Shown here: piece after piece, positions 23,585 to 30,123 of the stretch
How positions within the stretch are numbered: the stretch's first letter is position 1
Layout of the letters: every line of letters begins with the position of its first letter
Source: an uncultured Pseudomonadota bacterium
GTDB taxonomy: Bacteria > Pseudomonadota > Gammaproteobacteria > Burkholderiales > SG8-39
Reading direction: 5' to 3'
Assembly: GCA_903909415.1 (NCBI GenBank)
Contig: CAIVVS010000048.1
Coordinates: forward strand, 1-40,923
DNA length: 40,923 bases
Notes under the pieces: generated by a model
The model's database searches: none
Told to the model about the DNA's origin: nothing
Seen by the model: only the letters and a program-made list of their open reading frames with translations
Made by a program: the position numbers and the translations under genes

Positions 23585-24883
23585 ATGAAGCGCGGCGTCA
23601 TCACCAGCAAGGGCGCGCCGACGCCCATGGCCCATTACACCCAAGGCGTGGTCGCCGGCGACACGGTGTACGCCGCCGGGCAGATCGCCTCGGACTACAA
23701 GAGCGAGCCGGGCCGGATCTCGGGCGTCGCGCCAGCCGCGATGCAGGACCCGAACTTCCCGTACTACGGCTCGGACATCCAGAAGCAGGCGCGCTACATC
23801 CTGCAGAACCTGGACGGCGTGTTCCGGGAGGCCGGCTGCACGCTGGCTGACGTGGTGAAGTCGCAGGTGTTCCTCACCGACCTGGCCGACTTCCACTACT
23901 TCGACCAGGTGTGGCGCGAGTTCTTCCCCTCGCCCCCGCCGCGCACCACGGTCGGCGTGGGCGGTCTGCTGGTGCCGGGCTGCAAGGTCGAGATCGACCT
24001 CACCGCCATCAGGCCCGCGGCCAAGCGCAGCATCATCACCGGCAAGGCCACGCCCGCGCCCATGGCGCACTACTGCCAGGGCATCCTGCAGGGCGACACG
24101 CTGTATGCCGCCGGCCAGATCGCCTCGGATTACAAGAGCGAGGCGGGACGCACGTCCGGCGTGGCCAACGCCGCGCGCCAGGACCCGAACTTCCCGTACT
24201 ACGGCTCGGACATCCAGAAGCAGACGCGCTACGTGCTGGAGAACATCCGCTCGGTGTACGAGGCCGCCGGCATGACGCTGGCCGACACGGTGAAGTCGCA
24301 GGTGTTCCTCACCGACCTCAATGACTTCCACTACTTCGACCAGGTGTGGCGCGAGTTCTTCCCCTCGCCGCCGCCGCGCACCACGGTGCAGGTGACCGGC
24401 CTCTTGGTTCCAGGCTGCCGCGTGGAGATCGACCTGATCGCGGTCAAGGGCGCAAAGCAAGTGGTGTCCGGCAAGCGCACCCCCGCGCCGATGGCGCACT
24501 ACTGCCAGGGCATCCTCGCCGGCGAGACGCTGTATGCCGCCGGGCAGATCGCCTCGGATTACAAGAGCGAGCCGGGCCGTGTTTCGGGTGTCGCGCGCGA
24601 GGCGATGCAGGACCCGAACTTCCCCTACTACGGTTCGGACATCCAGAAGCAGGCGCGCTACATCCTCGAGAACCTCAAGAGCGTCTACGAGGCCGCCGGC
24701 TGCGAGCTGGCCGACACGGTGAAGTCGCAGGTGTTCCTCACCGACCTGAACGACTTCCACTACTTCGACCAGGTGTGGCGCGAGTTCTTCCCCTCGCCCC
24801 CGCCGCGCACCACGGTGCAGGTCAGCGGCCTGCTGGTGCCGGGCTGCCGGGTGGAGATCGACCTGACCGCGGTCAGGAAGTAA
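23585..24883 (+). CDS. Protein of three tandem RidA (YjgF/YER057c/UK114) domains
   Basis: A 432-residue protein of three consecutive near-identical RidA domains, roughly residues 1-143, 147-288 and 290-432. Single RidA proteins (about 130 residues) form homotrimers with active sites between subunits and hydrolyse enamines/imines such as 2-aminoacrylate or deaminate 2-aminomuconate. Each copy keeps the carboxylate-binding Arg in PPPRTTV (R120, R265, R408), the YAAGQI strand and the VEID motif. Each also has about 15 extra residues (SDYKSE through DPNFPYYG) compared with Rid1 proteins. Copies 1 and 3 differ at about 20 of 127 aligned positions by eye. ATG at 23585 has AGGAGG 5 bases upstream; an in-frame GTG at 23558 is less likely. 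It is third in the dehydrogenase operon, so a nitrogen-bearing unsaturated intermediate is suspected. Confidence 0.93.
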   Translation: MKRGVITSKGAPTPMAHYTQGVVAGDTVYAAGQIASDYKSEPGRISGVAPAAMQDPNFPYYGSDIQKQARYILQNLDGVFREAGCTLADVVKSQVFLTDLADFHYFDQVWREFFPSPPPRTTVGVGGLLVPGCKVEIDLTAIRPAAKRSIITGKATPAPMAHYCQGILQGDTLYAAGQIASDYKSEAGRTSGVANAARQDPNFPYYGSDIQKQTRYVLENIRSVYEAAGMTLADTVKSQVFLTDLNDFHYFDQVWREFFPSPPPRTTVQVTGLLVPGCRVEIDLIAVKGAKQVVSGKRTPAPMAHYCQGILAGETLYAAGQIASDYKSEPGRVSGVAREAMQDPNFPYYGSDIQKQARYILENLKSVYEAAGCELADTVKSQVFLTDLNDFHYFDQVWREFFPSPPPRTTVQVSGLLVPGCRVEIDLTAVRK

Positions 24884-24912
24884 CGAGACCAGGAAACGAG
24901 CAGGAGACAGGG

Positions 24913-25797
24913 ATGCCGCACGCAACCGCCAGCGATGGCGTCAAGCTGTACTACGAGGAAGCCGGCAGCGGCACGCCGCTGGTGTTCGTGCACGAGTTCG
25001 CCGGCGACTGGCGCAGCTGGGAGCCGCAGATGCGCTTCTTCTCGCGCTACTTCCGCTGCATCACCTACTCCGCGCGCGGCTTCCCGCCCTCGGACATCCC
25101 GCCGGAACCGTCGAGCTACTCGCAGCAGCGCGCGCGCGACGACGTGATCGCGGTGCTGGACCACCTGGAGATCGAGCGCGCGCACGTCGCCGGCCTGTCC
25201 ATGGGCGGCTTCGCCGCGCTGCACGTGGGCATCGCGCATGCGAAGCGCGCCCGTTCGGTGGTGATCGCCGGCTGCGGCTATGGCGCCGAGCCGGGCGAGA
25301 AGCAGAAGTTCCAGGACGAGTGCGAGGCGGCGGCGGCCCTGTTCGACCGCGACGGCGCGGCGGCGGCGGCGAAGTACGCCATCGGCCCGACCCGCGTGCA
25401 GTACCAGAACAAGGACCCGCGCGGCTGGGCCGAGTTCGCGCGGCAGCTGGGCGAGCACGACTGGCGCGGCCAGGCCAACACCATGCGCGGGGTGCAGATG
25501 AAGCGCCCGTCGCTGTGGGAACTGGTCGATGACATGAAGAAGATGACCGTGCCCGCGCTGGTGGTCACCGGCGACGAGGACGACCCGTGCATCGAGCCGG
25601 CGATCCTGATGAAGCGCAGCATCCCGACCGCGGGCCTGGTGGTGCTGCCGCGCGCCGGGCACACCATCAACCTCGAGGACCCGGACGCGTTCAACCGCGC
25701 GCTGCTGGACTTCTTCACGCTGGTGGACGCCGGTCGCTGGCAGGCGCGCGACACGCGCTCGGTCGCCTCGGGCATCCTCGGATTCACCAAGAAATAA
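24913..25797 (+). CDS. Alpha/beta-fold hydrolase (MhpC/RutD-like)
   Basis: A 294-residue cytosolic alpha/beta hydrolase with nucleophile S96 (GLSMGGFAAL), acid around D224 (TGDEDDPC) and H250 (AGHTINLED). The oxyanion region FVHEFAGDWRSWEPQM replaces the common HG motif with HE, which is unusual but seen in some relatives. Size and motif spacing match meta-cleavage-product hydrolases, 3-oxoadipate enol-lactonases and RutD-type aminoacrylate hydrolases. Placement directly after a RidA protein recalls the rut operon, where RutC (RidA-like) and RutD (this fold) work on aminoacrylate; that is only an analogy. ATG at 24913 has AGGAG upstream; the epimerase starts 8 bases after its stop. Confidence 0.9.
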   Translation: MPHATASDGVKLYYEEAGSGTPLVFVHEFAGDWRSWEPQMRFFSRYFRCITYSARGFPPSDIPPEPSSYSQQRARDDVIAVLDHLEIERAHVAGLSMGGFAALHVGIAHAKRARSVVIAGCGYGAEPGEKQKFQDECEAAAALFDRDGAAAAAKYAIGPTRVQYQNKDPRGWAEFARQLGEHDWRGQANTMRGVQMKRPSLWELVDDMKKMTVPALVVTGDEDDPCIEPAILMKRSIPTAGLVVLPRAGHTINLEDPDAFNRALLDFFTLVDAGRWQARDTRSVASGILGFTKK

Positions 25798-25805
25798 GGG
25801 CAACC

Positions 25806-26831
25806 ATGTCCATCCTCGTCACGGGCGGCTCCGGCTTCGTCGGCCTCAACCTCGCGGAGCAGCTGGTCGGCCGCGGTGAATCGGTGGTGATCTACAGCCT
25901 GTCGGCCCCGCCGGCGGCGGCCGTCGAGGAGATCACCAGGGCCGGTGCGGCCGCCGCGGCAGCGGGCAAACCGGGCGGCAAGCTCGCCGTGGTCCACGGC
26001 GATACCACCGACCGCGCCGCGCTGGACGGGGCGTTCCGCGCCCATGGCGTGAAGCGCGTGATCCACGCCGCGGCGATCACCGCGGGACCGGAGCGCGACG
26101 CCAAGGAGCCGCGGCGCATCGCCGAGGTGAACCTGATCGGCACCATCAACGTGCTGGAGGCGGCGCGCGCGCACGGCGTGGGCCGCTTCGTGCACGCCAG
26201 CACCGGCGCGTTGTACGGCGCCTCGGGCGTGAACGTGGGCGAGCCGCTGGACGAGGAGCGCCACCGTCCGGTGCCCGACACCATGTACGGCATCACCAAG
26301 TACGCTGCCGAGCGCACCTGCATCCGGCTGGCCGGCCTGTGGAACATGGACCTGCTGATCGGGCGCCTCGGCCAGGTGTACGGCCGCTGGGAGTATTCCA
26401 CCGGCCTGCGCGACAGCCTGTCGCTGCCGACGCAGCTGGCGCGGCTCGCGCTCAAGGCGAACAAGGGCAGCGCCGAGGCCGTGTTCCCGGTGCTGGGCGA
26501 CACCGACTACATCTACGGCCCGGACATCGCGCATTCGCTGATCGCGCTGCTCGACGCGAAGGCCGCGCCGCACCGCCTGTTCCACCTGGGCAACGGCCGC
26601 GCCTGGGCGCTGCCGGCCTGGTGCGAGCGGCTGCAGGCGCGCTTCCCCGACTTCCGCTGGCGCGAGAGCGTGGACCTCAAGGAATGCAACGTGATCCCGC
26701 TGGCGCTGACCACGCGCACGGTGTTCTCGAACAAGCGCCTGACCTCGCTGGGCTGGTCGCCGCGTTTCGAGATCGATGCCGCGGTCGCGGACTACACTGC
26801 CTGGCTGGCCGCGCGGCCCGACTTCCAGTAG
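25806..26831 (+). CDS. NAD-dependent epimerase/dehydratase-family protein (extended SDR)
   Basis: A 341-residue extended-SDR protein: TGGSGFVG (6-13) for NAD binding, S132/T133 and Y161-x-x-x-K165 (MYGITKYAAE) forming a normal catalytic set, and DTDYIYGPDIAHSLIALLD in the substrate half. Family members epimerise or dehydrate nucleotide sugars, but catabolic ones oxidise 3-hydroxy acids, lactones or hydroxy-CoA adducts. Since no sugar genes are nearby, a dehydrogenase step in the same catabolic operon is more likely; this is inference. ATG at 25806 lies 8 bases after the hydrolase stop. It ends the five-gene operon; a 190-bp gap with a sigma-54-like promoter follows. Confidence 0.88.
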   Translation: MSILVTGGSGFVGLNLAEQLVGRGESVVIYSLSAPPAAAVEEITRAGAAAAAAGKPGGKLAVVHGDTTDRAALDGAFRAHGVKRVIHAAAITAGPERDAKEPRRIAEVNLIGTINVLEAARAHGVGRFVHASTGALYGASGVNVGEPLDEERHRPVPDTMYGITKYAAERTCIRLAGLWNMDLLIGRLGQVYGRWEYSTGLRDSLSLPTQLARLALKANKGSAEAVFPVLGDTDYIYGPDIAHSLIALLDAKAAPHRLFHLGNGRAWALPAWCERLQARFPDFRWRESVDLKECNVIPLALTTRTVFSNKRLTSLGWSPRFEIDAAVADYTAWLAARPDFQ

Positions 26832-26920
26832 GCCCGGGGACGAGGACGGTGGCAAGGGCGACCCCGGCGCGCGATTCGCGCCCATCCCCGTCAAGCGCCG
26901 GAAAGCGCCGGCAAACCCAG

Positions 26921-26936
26921 TGGCCCGGAACTTGCT
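26921..26936 (+). promoter_or_regulatory. Sigma-54-like (-24/-12) promoter upstream of second Bug gene
   Basis: TGGCCCGGAACTTGCT fits the RpoN pattern TGGCAC-N5-TTGCW with one change in the -24 block and the exact GG-N10-GC spacing. It lies between the epimerase and the Bug gene, followed by an AT-richer CTAAATTT. Start of transcription near 26948 would give a leader of about 75 bases. A direct repeat AAGCGCCGG (26893 and 26904) lies just upstream. No enhancer-binding activator gene is in the window. Confidence 0.5.
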
Positions 26937-27021
26937 AAATTTCCCGGCATCCAACGGCGCATGCAGGGCGCGTCGTGAGCGCAGGACCCGATCCAACCCG
27001 ATCCACTCCCAGGAGGGAAGC

Positions 27022-27999
27022 ATGACCAGGAAACTCGCCAAGGCAAGCGCCGCACTGCTGGCCGCAGCCATCGTCGCCGGCCTCGCCATGCCGGCCGCGG
27101 CCCAGCAGTACCCGAACAAGCCGGTGCGGGTCATCGTGCCCTACGCTGCCGGCGGCAACACCGACATCCAGGCGCGCATCACCGCCGAGGCGCTGTCGCG
27201 CGCCTACAACCAGCAGTTCATCATCGAGAACCGGCTGGGCGCGGGCGGCTCGATCGCCGCCGACGCGGTGAAAGCCTCGGCCCCGGACGGCTACACCATG
27301 TTCTTCACCGCCGTGGGCGTGATGGCGGTGCTGCCGCACCTGCAGAAGGTGACCTGGGACACGTTCAAGGACTTCACGCCGGTGTCCATCGTCGGCACCA
27401 ACGGCTTCGTGCTCGCGGTGCACCCCTCGCTGGGCGTGAAGACGGTCAAGGAGTTCGTCGATTACGTGAAGGCGCGGCCCGGCAAGATCGCCTACGGCCA
27501 GGCCGGCAACGGCTCCATGTCGCACCTGTCGGGCGCGATGTTCGCCGGGCGCGCCGGGCTGGAGATGATCGAGATCCCCTACAAGGGCGGCTCGGCCGCG
27601 GTGGCGGACATGGTCGCGGGCCAGGTGGCGATGTACTTCGGCAACTTCTCCGAGGTGGTGCCGCACGCGCGCAACGGCCGCGCGGTGCTGCTGGCCTTCT
27701 CCGGCGACAAGCGCGACAAGCAGATCCCGGAAGTGCCGACCATCAGCGAAACCTATCCGGGCCTGCGCACCGTGACCTGGAACGGCTGGATGGCCCCGGC
27801 GGGCACGCCCAAGGACATCGTGGACCGCGTCTCGCAGGAACTGGCGCGCCAGATCAAGGATCCGGCCGTCACCGAGCGCCTGGTCAAGGCCGGCGTGGAC
27901 CCGTGGGGCTCGACGCCGCAGGAGTTCGCCGACAACATCAAGCGCGACTACGACACCTTCCGCGACGTGGTGAAGAACGCGAACATCCGGGTGCAATGA
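27022..27999 (+). CDS. Bug/TctC-type periplasmic binding protein (second of three)
   Basis: A 325-residue periplasmic carboxylate-binding protein. Residues 1-28 are a strong signal peptide (KLAKASAALLAAAIVAGLAM core, cleavage after AAA before QQYPNK). The mature protein carries PVRVIVPYAAGGNTDIQAR, IENRLGAGGSIAAD, DGYTM, and VPTISETYPGLR, all typical of TctC. ATG at 27022 has a near-ideal AGGAGGG about 5 bases upstream. By eye it is much closer to the third Bug protein than to the first, suggesting a local duplication followed by divergence. It is the first gene after the sigma-54-like site and precedes the Rieske oxygenase block, so its ligand may be the aromatic acid processed there. Confidence 0.94.
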   Translation: MTRKLAKASAALLAAAIVAGLAMPAAAQQYPNKPVRVIVPYAAGGNTDIQARITAEALSRAYNQQFIIENRLGAGGSIAADAVKASAPDGYTMFFTAVGVMAVLPHLQKVTWDTFKDFTPVSIVGTNGFVLAVHPSLGVKTVKEFVDYVKARPGKIAYGQAGNGSMSHLSGAMFAGRAGLEMIEIPYKGGSAAVADMVAGQVAMYFGNFSEVVPHARNGRAVLLAFSGDKRDKQIPEVPTISETYPGLRTVTWNGWMAPAGTPKDIVDRVSQELARQIKDPAVTERLVKAGVDPWGSTPQEFADNIKRDYDTFRDVVKNANIRVQ

Positions 28000-28032
28000 G
28001 CGGCGTGCAATAAGCGGCGTGCAGCAAGCCGC
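27991..28032. repeat. 14-bp tandem repeat at the Bug gene 3' end
   Basis: GTGCAATGAGCGGC, GTGCAATAAGCGGC and GTGCAGCAAGCCGC follow each other without gaps. The first contains the gene's last two sense codons and its TGA; the second carries a duplicate of the same end with TAA. This looks like slippage duplication of the gene terminus. Confidence 0.8.
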
Positions 28033-28043
28033 GCAGCAAGGAA

Positions 28044-28155
28044 TGCAACCCGGGGTGCGGCCAGCACCCCGGTGCAGGCAGATCCAGGCGAGGACCAAAC
28101 CATAAGGCCCGGCCAAGACCGGGCCGCAACGACGCGCCGGGGCACCCCGCCCCGG
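28044..28155 (+). other. Three successive hairpins between the two adjacent Bug genes
   Basis: CCGGGGTGC / GCACCCCGG (28050-28058, 28064-28072; extended by TGCA on each side), GGCCCGG / CCGGGCC (28106-28112, 28119-28125) and CCGGGG / CCCCGG (28137-28142, 28150-28155) are perfect stems. None has a T-run. The first could attenuate or protect the upstream message; AGGAG of the next gene begins 6 bases after the last stem. Confidence 0.5.
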
Positions 28156-28170
28156 CCACCAGGAGAATCC

Positions 28171-29139
28171 ATGACCAAGCTGACCCTCATCGCCGCCGCC
28201 GTGGCCGGTGCCCTGCTCGCGACCAGCGGCAGCGTGCTGGCGCAGGCCTACCCCAACAAGCCGGTGCGCATCATCGTGCCCTACCCCGCCGGCGGCAACA
28301 CCGACGGCATCGCGCGCATCACCGCCGACGTGATGACCCGCCAGCTCGGCCAGCAGTTCGTGGTCGAGAACCGCGCCGGCGCCGGCGGCCAGATCGCCGC
28401 CGAGTTCGTGAAGGGCCAGCCGGCCGACGGCTACACGATGATGATGTCGGCGCTGGGCGTGTTTGCCGTGGTGCCGCACCTGCAGAAGGTGGCCTTCGAC
28501 CCGGTCAAGGACTTCGCGGCGGTGTCCATCATCGGCATCAACTCCTTCGTGCTCGCGGCGCACCCGTCCATGGGCGTGAAGTCGGTGAAGGAACTGGTCG
28601 ACCTGGCGAAGAAGAACCCGGGCAAGTTCTCCTACGCCTCGGGCGGCAACGGCTCGATCTCGCACCTGTCGGGCGCGATGTTCGTCAGCCGCGCCGGCCT
28701 GGACATGATCCACGTTCCCTACAAGGGCGGCGGCCCCGCCATCGCGGACCTGGTCGCGGGCCAGGTGAACGTGTACTTCGGCAACTTCGCCGAAGTCGTG
28801 CCGCAGGCGCGCGGCGGGCGCGTGGTGATGCTCGGCGTGTCCTCGCCGGGACGCGACAAGCAGCTGCCCGAGATGCCCCCCATCGCCGACACCTACCCGA
28901 ACTTCCGCACCGTCACCTGGAACGGCCTGGTGGCGCCGGCTGGCACGCCGCGCGAGGCCATCGACCGGGTATCGTCCGAGGCGAACAAGGCGGCGAAGGA
29001 CCCGGCCACTGCCGAGCGGTTCCTGAAGATCGGCGTCGAGCCCTGGGGTTCCACGCCGGAGGAATTCGCGGACTCGATCCGCAAGGATTTCGAGCAGTAC
29101 CGTGACGTGATCCGGACCGCGAACATCAAGGCGGGCTGA
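28171..29139 (+). CDS. Bug/TctC-type periplasmic binding protein (third of three)
   Basis: A 322-residue periplasmic solute-binding protein with a signal peptide in residues 1-25 (LTLIAAAVAGALLATSGSVLA, cleavage near AQA-YPNK). Mature-part hallmarks are PVRIIVPYPAGGNTDGIAR, VENRAGAGGQIAAE, GYTMMMSALGVF and LPEMPPIADTYPNFR. The ligand loop reads PYPAGGNTDG, as in the first Bug protein, whereas the second has NTDIQ, so the three may bind different carboxylates. ATG at 28171 has AGGAG 6 bases upstream. A hairpin-rich 171-bp spacer separates it from the second Bug gene; the racemase-fold gene follows after 40 bp. Confidence 0.94.
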   Translation: MTKLTLIAAAVAGALLATSGSVLAQAYPNKPVRIIVPYPAGGNTDGIARITADVMTRQLGQQFVVENRAGAGGQIAAEFVKGQPADGYTMMMSALGVFAVVPHLQKVAFDPVKDFAAVSIIGINSFVLAAHPSMGVKSVKELVDLAKKNPGKFSYASGGNGSISHLSGAMFVSRAGLDMIHVPYKGGGPAIADLVAGQVNVYFGNFAEVVPQARGGRVVMLGVSSPGRDKQLPEMPPIADTYPNFRTVTWNGLVAPAGTPREAIDRVSSEANKAAKDPATAERFLKIGVEPWGSTPEEFADSIRKDFEQYRDVIRTANIKAG

Positions 29140-29179
29140 GTTCCGCCGCAGTTTTCCGCAGCAAGCACAGGGAGCAGTG

Positions 29180-29977
29180 ATGGCCGAGGTTGGCGAAGTG
29201 AGTGGGGAGAAGAAGCAGTTTCCGGCGCCGAGCACCGACGTGCTGGCAACGCGGGCGAAGATCGGCGTGGTCGTACCCTCGACCAACAGCACGGTGCAGC
29301 CGGAGTACGACATGATGCGGCCGGCCGGCGTGACCAACCACGTGACGCGCATGCTGCTGCCGCCCCGGCCTTACACCGACATGGAGGTGTACCGGGCGGC
29401 GCTGGAGAACGAGGAGGGCGAGCTGCACGCGGCGTTGGAACTGCTGCTGAACTGCGAGCCGCACGTGGTCGCGCACGGCCATTCCATCCACTCGTTCCGC
29501 GGCAGCATCGACCGGGCGCTGGAGGACAACCGCCAGCTGGCCGAGTTCTGCGGGCGCCCGTTCTTCGCGCCCTCCACCTCGGTCGTGGCGGGCCTGGAGG
29601 CGATCGGCAACCCGAGGAAGCTGGGCGTGCTCACGCCCTACTGGCCGCCGGCGGGCGAGCTGGTCGCCAACTTCTTCCGCTCGGCGGGCTACGACCCGGT
29701 GAGCGTGGTGAACATGGAGACCACCGGCCCGACCAAGGTGTCGCAGGTGCCCTACTCGGTCACGCTCAAGGCATTCGAGAAGCTGGACACGCCCGAGGTC
29801 GAGGCCTTCGTGCACGTGGGCACGGCGCTGCCGGTCACCGCGATCACCGAGCAGATCGAGAAGCGCTTCCGGAAGCCGCTGATCGGCGTGAACGTGGCGA
29901 CCTACTGGTCGGCGCTGCGCGCCCTGGGCATCAAGGACCAGATCAAGGGCTTCGGCAAGCTGCTCGCCGAGCACTGA
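29180..29977 (+). CDS. Asp/Glu-racemase-fold (maleate isomerase / AMDase-like) protein without catalytic cysteines
   Basis: A 265-residue protein of the maleate cis-trans isomerase / arylmalonate decarboxylase group. The N-terminal VVPSTNSTVQPEYDMM (31-46) is the family's VPSSNTTVEPE signature, and TSVVAGLEAIG (133-143) is also typical. However, the first catalytic Cys loop (usually ACTSGS) reads AHGHSIHSFRG (98-108). The second region (usually SCTN) reads VHVGTALPV (211-219). Neither contains Cys; the only cysteines (92, 124) are elsewhere. It therefore cannot use the two-thiol isomerase mechanism and may be a decarboxylase-, hydratase- or metal-type variant, with His99/His101/His104 as candidate residues. 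ATG at 29180 has GGAG 5 bases upstream. It sits between the Bug and Rieske genes. Confidence 0.8.
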   Translation: MAEVGEVSGEKKQFPAPSTDVLATRAKIGVVVPSTNSTVQPEYDMMRPAGVTNHVTRMLLPPRPYTDMEVYRAALENEEGELHAALELLLNCEPHVVAHGHSIHSFRGSIDRALEDNRQLAEFCGRPFFAPSTSVVAGLEAIGNPRKLGVLTPYWPPAGELVANFFRSAGYDPVSVVNMETTGPTKVSQVPYSVTLKAFEKLDTPEVEAFVHVGTALPVTAITEQIEKRFRKPLIGVNVATYWSALRALGIKDQIKGFGKLLAEH

Positions 29978-29984
29978 TCCCCCG

Positions 29985-30002
29985 CGGGCCGGCAACGGCC
30001 CG
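29985..30002 (+). terminator. GCAA-tetraloop hairpin after the racemase-fold gene
   Basis: CGGGCCG-GCAA-CGGCCCG is a perfect 7-bp stem with a stable GNRA-type tetraloop, 7 bases past the stop. No U-run follows. It separates the Bug/racemase-fold genes from the Rieske genes and could reduce read-through or shield the 3' end. Confidence 0.4.
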
Positions 30003-30123
30003 GCGCAGGAACGGGCCCGGAAGCGATTCTCGTTCCCGCGCCCGCGCCGCCTGCTCGCGATGCCGCTGCCTGCGCGGTACCATCGGGGCACGCATGCAGC
30101 TGAATGCGCTAGGAGAATGCGCC

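Noticed and set aside
23585..24883. Possibility that the RidA repeats are a tandem assembly duplication
   Set aside because: The three copies differ at many codons, and the two periods differ (435 and 429 bp), so they are diverged real copies; exact sequencing confirmation is still listed as a check.
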